Below are positions 1 through 11,500 of a stretch of 64,000 nucleotides of DNA, piece after piece. This stretch comes from Sphagnum compactum. Its lineage: Eukaryota; Bryophyta; Sphagnopsida; Sphagnales. Within the stretch, counting starts at the first letter, position 1. Each line of letters begins with the position of its first letter. The stretch is from contig OZ234502.1 of NCBI GenBank assembly GCA_965153455.1, positions 10,571,495 to 10,635,494 of the forward strand. The letters are read 5' to 3'. Both the position numbers and the translations under genes were made by a program. The notes under the pieces were generated by a model, which had not been told where the DNA came from, made no database searches, and saw nothing but the letters and a program-made list of their open reading frames with translations.

Positions 1-818
1 AAATTTGAATATGTTTTTGTCATTTTTATGTATTTGGTTTTTAGTTTTTGCAATTTTTTAATTTTTAATGATTTGTTATTTATTTAGGATTTTTCCATCT
101 TGGAGAATATGTAATTGTTGATGTAGTTGCTGATGTTGCCTTTGTTATTATTTTTATTATTGCAAGAATTGAATTGGTGTTCATTTTGCCCATGATGACC
201 TTGTTATTGATGTTTTAAGTTCTACAAAGTTCCTAATGATCCTGATTTTGGCAATTATAAATTGGAGAAACCCATAAACAAAGTTTCTTTTATTATTGCT
301 TTTACAAATCAAAGGAATACCTTTGTAAAAGTACTAAATTTGGAGTTGGATTTGCCATTGATCTTGAAAAGAGTTTCTAAAATAATATATTTGATAAAAA
401 ACTTATGACACATAATGACAAGTTGTATGTCATATTTTTTCACCTATTGTTTGAAACATCAACATTATACTTGGCCATGTCTTCAACCACGTTCACAATT
501 GTAATATAAACATCACATACATTGTTGATCCAAAATATGGACGTGCCTTAACTCTACCATAAGTAGTTGATAGGTTTTATATGATTTTGCAACTTAACAT
601 TCATTTTGCAAACTTCAGGTTTTCCAAGCTTTTCATTTTATTTTATTTTATGTTAGTGTTACAAATAAATGAATAATTGTTAGTTGTAGTTTATTGAAAC
701 AAATTTTTGGGTAGACAAATGACTCTTGTTATAACACATGCATAATAAAAGGTTTGGGGAAGAATGTGAATAGGATCATAAATCAAGAAAAAATCTAGAT
801 TTCACAAGGATGCCCAAG
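1..818. other. AT-rich intergenic DNA, no gene seen
   Basis: Long T-rich and A-rich runs with no open frame of any size on either strand, no splice-linked coding pieces and no recognisable RNA gene. I see no transposon end here. Confidence 0.6.
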
Positions 819-1400
819 GTTTGGGATTGGGGATTTTGTTTTTGCCAAGAGAAGTTCTTGATTTGTTGTTTTTTTGAATGGGGATGATTGATTTCGGGAA
901 CATTTGTTCTTGTGTTCATTTGTAAACCATTTTTTAAACTTCAAAATTTTGGGATTTTGTTTCTACCAAGAGGCATTTGAGTTTTTGATTTGATGTTTGG
1001 GTTTTGAGTTGTATGAGTGAATTTGGGAACATTTATTCTTGGGGTTCATCTACAAGTCCATTGTTTTAAACTTCAAGGTTTGAGGATTTTGTTTTTGTCA
1101 AGGGTTTTTGATTCATTGTTGTTGTTTTTGAGTTGGGATGAGTGATTTTGGGAGCATTTCTTTTTGGATCCATTTTCAAACTTCAAAATTTTGGGATTCT
1201 ACTTCCACCAAGAGGAGTTTTTGATTTGTTGTTTGGAAACTTTTAATTGTGATGTATGGTTTGAGAGCATTTGTTTCTAATTTGTTGTTGTCGCTTTTGA
1301 TTTGGGATGCGCGACTTTGGGAACATTGTCATATGTAAAAATTGTTTTCAACTTTTGGACTTGGGGATTGTGTGTTTTCCAAGGTTCTTGATGTTCTTCA
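819..1400. repeat. Degenerate tandem repeat, unit about 120 bp, 4-5 copies
   Basis: The same order of phrases recurs: GGGATTTTGTTT, a CCAAGAG-like stretch, TTTTTGATTTGTTG, a GATGAGTGATTTTGGGAACATT-like stretch, then TTCAAAATTTT. Copies begin near 828, 948, 1082 and 1192, and a decayed fifth begins near 1364. Copies differ by many substitutions and small indels, so the array is old. It runs directly into the coding relic that follows, which itself contains a 108-bp duplication. Confidence 0.6.
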
Positions 1401-1415
1401 TGATGTGTTGGTGGG

Positions 1416-2880
1416 GTGTTGGTGTTTTTGAGTGTGATGAAGGAGGAGCACAAGGTGGGAAGAAGAAGTGAACAGGCTGAAATGGAGGTGGTGGGTTCTG
1501 GTCAGCAGAAGGAGGAGGCAGTGGGTGCTGGAGAGCAGAATGTGATGGAGGAGGAGCAAAAGGTGGGAAGAAGAAGTGAGCAGGCGGCAATGGTGGGTGA
1601 TGTTGAGCAGAATGTGGCAGAGCAGCATAAGTTGGGAACTGAACAGGATGTCCTGGCTGGTGATGAGATGCAAGTGTTGCCTCAGGGTGAGAAAGATAAA
1701 CTGAAAGCAGATGAATACCTAACATTTTTGCGGGATCGGTTTGAGTCTTGGAAATATTTCAGGAGTTACTATGATCTGAAGTTGATGGCAGCAGGAGATG
1801 TCTTGGAGACCATGCAGATGCGTTTGTGCTATCATTTGCACAACTCTGAATGTGCTAAAGTTGTCCAGAAGGCTAACTTACTGTTCATTCCTTTCCAAAA
1901 TGGAATCAATTCTGTTTCATATTGACAACTTGTTTGGCAGAAATTTCGCAAGGTGAAAATCCAGAATTGGGTGAAGCATGAACATGAGTGGATTGAATTC
2001 TGCATGAGATATGCAGAGGAAGAAAATGTTAATGATCTTTTGAGGAAGGGTTACAATTGAGGTATCATTGGACCGCACCTGAAGATGCTGCCACACAGAT
2101 CTGCTTGGGGATGTCCTCATATGTCACTGAGTTGAAGCTTTGTTGGAATGAGGCCAGGGCAGGCATGTATTCTTTCGACTGCCATTCAGCAAACTAACAG
2201 TGGTGGCAATGTCAAGGGGGTGCCCTTCAGTCCAAAGGTCTGGGGTTTACTTGATTATCCTGTGCCAGAGTAGACCCATGGTTTCAAAGAAGAGTTGTTG
2301 GGAATGATTTGGAATCTGTCTAAAGCAAACGTACCAGAGTCTTCACAAGGCTGTAAGCTTTGTTTTGATATCCAGCTTCATTTGCTGAAATTCATTCTAG
2401 AGAGTCAACCTGCATCTATGGATGATGAACAGCCTGATCTTCGCACCTACTGCCCTATATCCTGCTCCACCTATATTTCTCAAGATCTGGATTTCTCAAT
2501 TTGCAATGCAGGGTTGCTTGGTCCAATGTTTTTTGTGCGTTTGAAAGGTGAACATATATATACAGTGTTGCTGGAAAAGTAAAGAACTTTTTGAATGTTG
2601 TTGCTGTGATCTAGAGCTTGAGAGAACTTTGAAAGATGTCAAAGTGTTACCCAAAATGTGCACCATCTATTGCTCCTGTCTGCTTCAGTTCTATTTTAAA
2701 TTGTTTTGAGGGGCAATCTGTTTATGGCCAGTGGTTTGCAGCTCTTTTGCAAAACATATTTCATTTTCTGCCACTGTGGGAGATACGTAAATTCAACATG
2801 TTAGTTGCTATAGGAGCACAAGGGGTGTTGCATATGGCAAGGAGCTTCAAGGCCTCAAAATCTTTAGCCGTCTCTGCATA
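1416..2880 (+). pseudogene. Unrecognised coding relic, broken by stops and frameshifts
   Basis: The first open stretch (1416-1925; an exact start is not certain) is rich in Glu, Gln and Lys and contains a 108-bp in-frame duplication: near 1440 and again near 1548 both copies encode E-E-x-K-V-G-R-R-S-E-Q-A. It then becomes a helix-like segment with Trp, Tyr and Leu spacing typical of a real globular protein. Coding-like pieces continue after the stop at about 1939-2060, 2062-2180, 2200-2582 and 2636-2881, in changing frames with several stops. The better GC content and amino-acid composition than the surroundings suggest a decayed gene or transposon-carried ORF. I do not recognise the family. 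It could also be a live gene whose introns I have failed to place. Confidence 0.35.
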
Positions 2881-2881
2881 A

Positions 2882-5698
2882 CACTTTCTTAAGACACCTC
2901 ACATTTTGGAGATTGACCCTGGTGTGTTTCTCCCAAAAACCGCATCATCAATGTTGGTCCATCGAACAGTGAAGATTGGAGTTTCAGTTTTATGTATTTA
3001 GGTGAAGGGTTAATTGGACCAGTGACCACCATCTTCAAGTTTTGAGGTCTAAGCTTAGGTTGCAATGATGATGCTCTTTGATCTTTCCCGCTATTGACTG
3101 AGGGTTCTGATCAAAGAAGACAACACTTAAAAAGTCTTCTCCATAGAAAACAGCTGAGAACAATAGTGCGTAATTCCAGACTTATCTCCCTAGGAAACTA
3201 GGTACATGACAAAGTTAGATAAATGCCCTGCTTTTGGCACCAACAATTGGTTGCTGCTGCCCATTGCAAAAGCTATACAACACCCAGTTGTCATAGACCG
3301 CAACGTGATCATGTAGTTTCTCTTCCTCCCATCATCATCATCGTCTCCAATAAATTTCATCCCATAGGTCTTCACAAGAGTGACTGAATGATGACTCACT
3401 GCAATTGACTGTCCTAGTGAGGATTTTAGGCCAGAATTTGAGGACATCTACAGACCTGTTTGACAGGGCCCGTAAACTTGGCTGGAATCTACACTGATGA
3501 GCAAGCCAGAGACATTGAAAGCAATCACTGACGCCATGAACCAGAAAGGTGCATTTGTTTACTGTGGGTTATCACATGCTCAGAGAGAGAGCTTCCCAAA
3601 CAGGTTAGCTCACGACCATTCCTGTAATCAAGCATATCTTCAATCTTTGTGAAGGTTTTTCTGTCTGTTGCTTCTTCGTGCAACTTTTGACCAACTAGAA
3701 CTCAAATTATGTGAAATTGTTCTAGTTGCCACTATTATGATCAACCATGATCACACTGATATCCAAATTACAAGGGGTTCATCCAACCCCAAAGAACCAT
3801 GGGCAACTGAAGAAGCAGCAAGGGCCTGGTTGTCCAAATAAGCAGCAAGGTCCTTGGTGAAACATGCCTTTGTTTCAAAACCTTTATATCATGGCAATTA
3901 CCTTGCTTCAGTTCTTTGAGCAAGAATGGACATTAGGATAGAAATTCAGATCTCACAGTTGAAACAAGGGCTTACATGAAAGAGGGAGCAAACACATCTG
4001 GTAGGGTGCTGCCTTTTCCAGTAAGGCACTCAGGTTGCAGAACATACAGACAGAGCTTGATATCTGGAATTTATTTTCCTCCCCAGATTCAATCCCCACC
4101 ATCCAGAAGTTAGATTTACACCCTAAACCTAAGAAGCTTAGCATGTCCACAATGCAACAACCAACAAGGTTGAAAAACTTAGCAAGAGGAAGTGGCTGCT
4201 GAAATGGCAGACTGGAAAAGAGAGACCGAAAAGAAAATTTCAATCATCAATCCCAATAGTCACATAAGCCAACTTTTGATGAAGGAAATTTTAGTCCGTT
4301 GCACAGGTTTCAACTTTTCAGGAAGATGTGTTCAGAGTATACATCACCTGGGTTTTTGAGATTTCGAACTAGTGAGGATGGAGTTGACTTGTAACAATCC
4401 CCATCCTTCACCACTGTAGACATGTCCAGACTTGACCAAGTGGAGAATTCCACAGTCAACTCAATAAATAGAGGGCACCAAGTCTAAAATTCATGACAAA
4501 GTATGCAGCCAATTTGCACTTGTACAATGATCATAATTTCATTACCCAATTTCCACTAAGCTTGTTAATGTCCAGTAGATGGCTCAAAGCTAATGGACAA
4601 ATGAGCACAATTACAGAATCCTCAGACACCAGACTTTTGTGAATAGAAAGTAACAAACTGTTGTCACTGACCTACACTACTGGACAAAAATGAGTACAGA
4701 AACGGCAGAAATACTGAGACACCACTTTCCTGAACAGGAAGTTGCAGAGTGTTGTCCCTCAAGTGACACAAAACTCAATGCACAGGATTACAGCACTTTA
4801 TTTGGCATTCAAAGAATGCAATGGATTAAACATAACCTGCAAACCAAAATCTTACAAATCAGTCTTTCCCAATTGAGAAAAACATGGCACACAAAATCCA
4901 CAACAGCAACAGACTGGGTTAGCAACTATGGCCAACTCCCAAACATTTTGATTACAAGGAAATCTAATGCCTTGGCTGAACCATGGCAATGCTACAGCCC
5001 CACAATACACCATACCCCCAAAAGATACAAACGTTATTGCCACTGCTGGCATTGGAGCAGCAGGTCTTTGGTGTTAGCTTGTACAGACAGATCTCAATAG
5101 AGATCACTGACTGGGGCAGTCTCTGCTTTCAGTATACCAACAACTTGTTGGCTACCATCATTGCATGACCAGAAAACATGTTTGCTATTTTTCCACTTAG
5201 TCACAAAGACACATGAAATGAACTACATGCAAATTCCCAATGTTATACAAACCCTTCTTTCTACAAGTGTGGGTAGTTCCTCCTACAAAGCCTTTCTGAA
5301 GAAAAGCCAGTCTAGTCGACAAATTCAATGCAAGAACTTCACATCTGCTGCAGTGATGTCAAAAGCAGGGGGAAGAAGACTGTCAGTCCAAAGCTACAAC
5401 CCACCCTTCCCTCTTCCCCTCCAGTTTTGAAAGCAAGCTCCTACCCTTGGTAGCAGTAAGCCTCTAACGCCTGGCCGTTTGTGGCTTTGTTGATGATCTG
5501 TTCCCAAACCCAAGTGATAGATTTGCAGTCTTCACCCCTCAACTTTCTTCACCAATTTCCATTTGTTTTTGACTCCATCCCTATCCTTGACAAGGGGCCT
5601 GTGCTATTTGATATTTTGTCTGGCAAATGCAAAAAAATTGGCAAAAACCTCTTGTGGTTTGCAATTTTTTTGTTTTCAGCCTCTGTAGCCTTTTTTCT
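2882..5698. other. Intergenic region and 3' flank of the NF-YB gene
   Basis: GC content is higher than in the distal intergenic DNA. Several short open frames occur on both strands (for example minus 3190-3447 and plus 4690-5100), but none shows a known motif or a convincing splice link to another. The end nearest 5698 must hold the NF-YB 3' UTR. I could not identify its poly(A) site. Confidence 0.4.
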
Positions 5699-6767
5699 CT
5701 AAATTCCACGAGGCTGGCCGGGGCCATTTTGCATAGGCATTTGTTGGTACTGAGACATCATCTGGTGGGTTGGCGCATACATCATACCTGGGGGTGGCTG
5801 CTGCTGCTGTCCATATTGTTGCTGCATCATAGGCATGGCTGCAGGATGCATTCCTCCATTTATGGGTCCACCACTCATGCTGTTCATGCCACCATTCATT
5901 GCTGACTGCATACCAACATTCATGGACGGCATCCCTCCTTGGTTCACCTCTTTGCCACCAGACTGATCCCCTTGCTTGGCAGTTGAAGCTTTCTCACCCT
6001 CCAGCTCCCGGTACTTATGAAGGTACACTTTAAGAGGCTCCACATAGTCTTCAAATCCAAGGGTACTCATTGCCCACAGCAAGTCATCACCATTGATCGT
6101 CTTTCTCTTCTCTCTCTGGCACTTGTCAGAAGCCTCACCTGCAAAATGTAGACAGTGGTTACAATCTGCATTTGTTCTCCCTAAGTGGTGAAGTTCCTAA
6201 CCTCTGTTCTGCTTCCATAAAATCTCACATCACCAACAGAACCCCATATATCTAAAATTCTCAAAATCCCCATTCTCAAAATCTGCACACATGCCCTAAC
6301 ACATACCCATGATTTCAAGTGCTGGGGACACCAAAGCCCCACAACTGTCAAGGAATTGCACACTGACAAATCCCTGAGTAAAATGACTCTGGGATGATTT
6401 TCTTGGGAAACTGAAAAAGAAGAATTCCTCAAAAGACATAACAGTCTGGGTCAGTGGGGTCTTGGCTACCACATACACAAATGAATCCTCTTCGTTTCTT
6501 GGTGCTCTAGATGACTCAAAAGGTACCTGTAATGAAACTGATGAATTCTGACACGCATTCCTGCACCGTCTCCTTGGCATCTTTGGAGATTTTGGCATTT
6601 GACGGCAGAGCCTTTTTCATGATACGGCTCACATTTGCAATGGGAAGAAAACGATCCTGCTCCCTGACTGATGCATCCTGGTAGTGACCCCCGCCAGATT
6701 CATTGTCCGAATGCGGACTGCTGTCAGGTGAGCCTGGCTGCTGCTGCTGCCCGTAGCCATCGGCCAT
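5699..6767 (-). CDS. NF-YB: NF-YB (HAP3) CCAAT-binding transcription factor subunit, two exons
   Basis: Two exons join in phase: 6527-6767 and 5699-6138 on the minus strand, giving 226 residues. The donor is ACAG|GTACCT and the acceptor TTTTGCAG|GTGAGG, and the split Gly codon falls between S-F-I-T-G and E-A-S-D-K inside the histone fold. The histone-fold B domain (about residues 35-130) carries the family landmarks [29 protein letters not shown] and [11 protein letters not shown]. Lys rather than Asp in K-I-S-K-D marks it as non-LEC1-type. NF-YB pairs with NF-YC, and the dimer recruits NF-YA to bind CCAAT, or other partners such as CCT-domain proteins. The tail is rich in Gln, Met, Gly and Pro. 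The start is the ATG at 6767 (M-A-D-G-Y-G). The frame is open ten codons further upstream, but only from a GTG. Confidence 0.95.
6139..6526 (-). other. Intron of the NF-YB gene (388 bp)
   Basis: Begins with GTACCT and ends with TTTTGCAG on the minus strand. Removing it restores the uninterrupted histone-fold domain. Confidence 0.93.
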
Positions 6768-7645
6768 CTTCTTGCACTGGTCCTCCTCCCTCTTCACTCT
6801 CCTCGTCTTCTTCTTCTTCTTCGCCGGTCCTGCTTTCTTCTCGTCTCCCTCCCTCCTTCCTTTCTTCCCCTTCCAGTCTCTTGAAGCTCCAAACCCTAAT
6901 CACACATACATACCTGTGTTAAACAACACACAGACAGAAAATCCAGAACAGAAAAAACCCCGATGTCCGCACTACCGACAGAACCTCCTTCCAGGACCAC
7001 CGTTGGAAGAGTATCACCGAACGCTCTCCGATAGAAGCCACACACACAAAAAGAAAACAGAAAAAAAAACAGCACAGACAAAAGATAAACAGACTACGCA
7101 AATCCAAAACGTAAAGAAACAAACAACCAGAACGCTAAATAGAACCACAAAACAAAATCCACAAACCGCAAACAGAAAACCGAAAAAAAATCACAGGCGT
7201 CTTCTTCCTCTTCCTCTTCTTCTTCTTCTTCTTTAGCTAACCTCGGATTTCACAACTTGCCGCCTACTTACGTGCGTGCACTCCTCTGTCCGGCTGAAAT
7301 CTGAACCTCTCCGCCGGCGGCCACTACTGTCGACCAATTGAGCATTCCAAACAGGGCAAAAATCAAAACAAAATTCCAAGAAAAAAAGAAACAAACATCA
7401 GCAGAGAAGAAGAAGAAGATGAAGAAGAAGACTTAGTAGTGAAGAGCAGAAGAGAGACAGAACAATTGCGAGAAGAGAGCAGCAACAGCGGCGACAAAGG
7501 GAGGCAGACAGACGCGAAACAAAAGCGACGCAAAACGACAAAGAAGAAACCAAAGGGGAAGAAGATGATGATCCGGGTAATTTACCGGAGCTCTTCCCGG
7601 GTACATGCATGAACCGACGTCCGGTTCTTTCCCATAACATGCCCT
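6768..7645 (-). promoter_or_regulatory. 5' leader and proximal promoter of the NF-YB gene
   Basis: GC-richer, on the coding strand strongly purine-rich (GAA/GAG runs at about 6780-6870), with two more trinucleotide tracts at 7200-7236 and 7409-7433. Purine-rich GA/GAA leaders are common in plant 5' UTRs. A good donor-like site (CACAG|GTATGT, minus strand, near 6916) hints at a 5' UTR intron, but I see no convincing matching acceptor before the ATG. The transcription start cannot be fixed from sequence. Confidence 0.45.
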
Positions 7646-7696
7646 TTTCTGGCCATTCGAGAGCGTAATGCAGTGCACATTATTCCACTTTCAGGG

Positions 7697-8058
7697 AAAA
7701 GTGTCGATTCTACACTTCTTAAGTGCAGATTCTGCGCTTGAATGCACAAAAGAAAAGGATACCCAACTGAAAAGTCCTTTTTTTAAGACGTCAAGGAACG
7801 CACCGTTAAAGGTGCATTTCTCTCTGGTACATTCATGTTCTCAACGTTCCCAATCTTATAATCAGTCGCAAAGTGCCGATTCTGCACTTTTAGAGTGCGG
7901 ATTTCGCATTTTAAAGTGCCGATTCCGCGCGTGCGAAGACAAAAAAAAGCATAACGGAAAGTTGCTTTTAGGAGGTACGTCAAGGAACGCGCCCCCTCAG
8001 GTGCATTTTCTTGTATATTAATTGATATTCTCAAAGTTCCCCAATTTTATAATCATTT
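7697..8058. repeat. Compound direct repeat upstream of NF-YB
   Basis: Two nested levels of repetition. A block containing GTCAAGGAACGC, GGTGCATTT, ATTCTCAA-GTTCCC and TTTATAATCA occurs at 7789-7863 and again at 7979-8058, a period of about 190 bp. A short element close to GTGCCGATTCTGCAC occurs five times (7701-7715, 7723-7737, 7873-7887, 7895-7907, 7916-7930). The element is itself an imperfect palindrome, GTGC...GCAC. The array lies just upstream of the NF-YB leader, so it could be regulatory or an eroded transposon end. Confidence 0.65.
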
Positions 8059-8062
8059 TAAC

Positions 8063-8087
8063 CGGCCGCCCCCCCCTCCCCCCAGAA
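8063..8087. repeat. Poly-C rich tract
   Basis: Uninterrupted C runs broken by a single T, following CCGGCCG. Simple sequence at the distal edge of the NF-YB upstream region. Confidence 0.7.
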
Positions 8088-8296
8088 GTTCCCCAGGAAA
8101 GTGGAACTCACTGTTCCCATGGATGTTCCCAACAATTTGTTCCTTGGAAGTGAATAAATAATGAATATTGCATAGGTTGGGCTCGACTATTTAATTATTG
8201 AATTTCCCTCAGCAGATTTTACTTTGGTTGGTTTTTTTTTGTTAAATTAAATAATAAATTTATTTTTATTTTTATTATTTTATAAATAAATTTTTA

Positions 8297-8325
8297 GGGG
8301 TGGGGGGAGGTGGGGGGAGGGGGGA
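8297..8325 (+). repeat. G-run cluster, possible G-quadruplex
   Basis: Runs of four and six G are separated by T, AGGT or A over 29 bases, enough G tracts for an intramolecular quadruplex. It lies in otherwise very AT-rich DNA. Formation in the cell is inference. Confidence 0.55.
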
Positions 8326-8439
8326 GCAAAAGGGAGAAAACAAGCAAATATGTCCACAAAAATACAAACAAAATGAAATTAGAGCTGTTAGAAATAAATA
8401 AATCGATTTTTATTACAAGGGCAAAGTAGTTTAATAATA

Positions 8440-8562
8440 ATGAAGAATTTCATGTTTCACATAAATATTCCAAATCCAATTCAATAGTGAAAAGTTTCAT
8501 GCTTCACATAAATAAATATTCCAAATCCAATTCAATAGTGGGAAAGTTTCATGCTTCACAAA
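8440..8562. repeat. Short tandem duplication, unit about 50 bp
   Basis: The phrase TTTCATGCTTCACATAAATA followed by TTCCAAATCCAATTCAATAGTG appears twice nearly intact, and its beginning appears a third time near 8546. Copies are closely similar, so the duplication is fairly recent. Confidence 0.7.
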
Positions 8563-11500
8563 TTTGTTTTTGGTCTACTTCTTTCCTATGGCAATCAACT
8601 ATCAAACAATCTTACAATCTTTACAATCTCTTCAAGGAGAAGGGAAGAACATTGAAACTAAGATTAGAAATGAAGGAACTACAAACTTTTGCTACACACT
8701 TTGAAACTTTTGATTCATACTTCCAATTGTCATTGCTTTTATCGATCTATGATAGAAAGAATTGGGTGAGTAGAATTTGCTCACATTTAATGGTAGAACA
8801 TTTGATGATAATAATTAGGAGTGAAATGGTGTGTCTCTATGTGTGGATGGAGATGGAGAGAAGGTGATAATTATGTGTACAACAAGAACATAAGAATAAT
8901 AAGAAAAGAAATGTAAGAAGGAAAACCCAAAAAAAAATGTAAGTCTCTAAAACCTAATTCATCTAAAAAGCATTATTAGTGTGCAAATCTCATAACCATA
9001 TGAGAAGAGAACAACCAACAATTAAATCATGAATTAGGGATAATCAACCTAAAAAAAAAAGTTCGAAAAGACAACCATAATGGACAAAGAAAGAAGTTGA
9101 AGGAGGTAAGCCAAAATGGGATGAATTAAATGGGATGAATGGAAAGATTTAAGGTTTTCAAAATATTCATTTTTGAAGATTTAAATTTTTAAGGTGTACC
9201 CAAAATCTTGTCACACAATATACTTTTTTTAACAACTTTTTTTTTTTTGACATGTACTAGTTTTGTTTCACCATCAACATGGACACAAAGTGAATGATAT
9301 CAATGTTTTTAAATATAAAGTGGCTTAAACAATCATATTTCAAAATATGATAAATTTTATTCATTAATGTGTAAAAGAAATCAAAATATAAGATACAATT
9401 AAAGACTACATCTAGGTCTATTTTTATTTTGTAATCGTCTTTGTACAACATCTTATTATTAAAGAAGGTGATTTGTTTGTTTTGTTTGTCACGGTGAAAT
9501 CTCCCAAAACACAATTTGCCCCATTATGTTCTTGGAACCACTAGAAAGCCCTCATCAACTACAGGTGCATGGAGGAGATTGTGTAGGATTTATACTTGCA
9601 ATGCATGAGTTATTGGGTTTTGAATATTTTCATAACTAGTGCAAATTCATAAAACTTGAATTTAAAAATTTTTAAAAAGGAATTTTTGTAATTTGAAGTT
9701 CAACGATTAATTTTTTGATTATTATTATAATGGAAATCAAATGTCACACAACAAAAGATATTATGAGCACAATAGTACAAGCTACATTAGTTAGTATAAT
9801 ATTAAAGAATTTAACTTTAAATTACTTGTGAATGAAATGGACATGTTATAATTGTCATTATAACGTAATCAAATTATTAATCAGGTAAGTAAAAATGGAT
9901 GGAAAAACACTTGACCCCACAATTAAAAGAAATTGTAAAACAAACTTTTTGTTACACATTAACTAAAAGTTTGCAACGTATTAAAATTCTTATACCCCTC
10001 CAACCAACCTTATTTTTTGTGTGAAATTTTGCACAAATGCCCCCAATAATAATGAATATGGGAATACTCCATTGCATATTCTTTGTCTTTTGGGGGAAAA
10101 AAAAACCAAATTGAAATGTTTTGAAAGAAAATTGGTTAGATCTCTACTACTTTGGCTTTGTAAACAGCTTTGCATATTCTCTTAAAGAAGGATAGTATAG
10201 ATATTACACCTACTCCTTAAGAGTGGGAGGGATTTAGTGACTAAGGGGTGCGTGGAGGGATAAAATAAACAAGGAAGAGTGAGAATTTGGTTAAAGAGCG
10301 GCCTTTACCGAAACTAAGTCAATGGACGGGGTTTTTTATTTTTCATTTTCCCTTGTGGTACCCATTGTTTTCCTCATGGTTCCAAATGAATATAATGGAA
10401 AAACATGAAAAAAAAGGGGTTTGACATTTTATTATTTAAAAAAAACTCATGGCCCTTTTGTTGTAGGGGATATTTCTTTTCTACGAAATGGGAAAGAGGT
10501 TTGTATATTTCTACGGGAACATATAAAATTGGTTTCTTCTGCTGGGGGAGATCCCTCAAAATACACATAGAAATAAAAAGGGAGTTGATTAACATGAAGG
10601 ACAAATTCCGATTCAATCGGTACCCAAGTTATTAGGCAACAATATTAGCCTCCCTTGAAAAGGGTGATAAATTAGCAAATAAAAATCTCAAGGCTCAAAA
10701 ATGCATTAAGAGGGCCTAATTTTCTTCTTTTGGGTTGGAAGCCGAGGGTTTTTTGTTTTGTTTCTTGTTCCCATTGGTGTTTCTATTATTAAATTACCAA
10801 GGGTTTCCATGAAATTCCTCAAAAGGTGTTTCAAGTTCTCAATGTGTTCCCCAAGATGTTCTCAATAGCACCACACTTTTAATGTGGCCATATTGTTGGC
10901 CCAAGTGTGAATAGGATTATTACTCAAGTGTGAACATGACCTTGATGATAGAGCTCAATTGAAAAATGCTTTTAAAACATTTAAAATTAATTTGCAATGA
11001 CAAAAATGATTTAAATTTCAATATCTCCACCACCTTAGGATTAAAAAATTATGAAATTGTCTCCAAGGTATCTCACTCATCAAGCACTTTCCAACAATCC
11101 TTAGAACTTGCCCCAATTTCCCTAAAATATTTAATTAATTAATTTTTTGGACAAAATTATTCAATATTCAATGATTCTTGCATTGTTGAACTAAAGATTA
11201 CCAAACCACCTCAAAGCACCCCTACTCATCAAGGCTTTCCAATGGTATCAAAAGCACGGTGAGGGGCACAATGGTTTGGGAGATATTAATGTGACAAATA
11301 AAACAAACAAAATATATCATTTCTTGGGGAAGGAGTTTGCTACAAGAAGACCTAGTGGTAGTGAAATTTTGCTATAGTTTGGGTGGCGATGGTAGTAGTT
11401 TTATTGCCACTACTGCCATTACTTCCTTGCACTTACTAGTTATTATCGCACAAAAGAGGAGAAGGAGAACAACTGATAAAGAAAGAAGGACAAACAAAGT

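Noticed and set aside
6768-6797. Ten-codon upstream extension of NF-YB
   Set aside because: The frame is open but begins with GTG, not ATG; the first in-frame ATG is at 6767 and gives the usual M-A-D start.
6772-7236. 154-codon plus-strand open frame opposite the NF-YB leader
   Set aside because: The translation is low-complexity Thr/Asn/Lys and poly-Leu from microsatellites.
10405-10635. Possible organellar insertion
   Set aside because: The AT-rich open frames on both strands overlap and match no plastid or mitochondrial gene I recognise.
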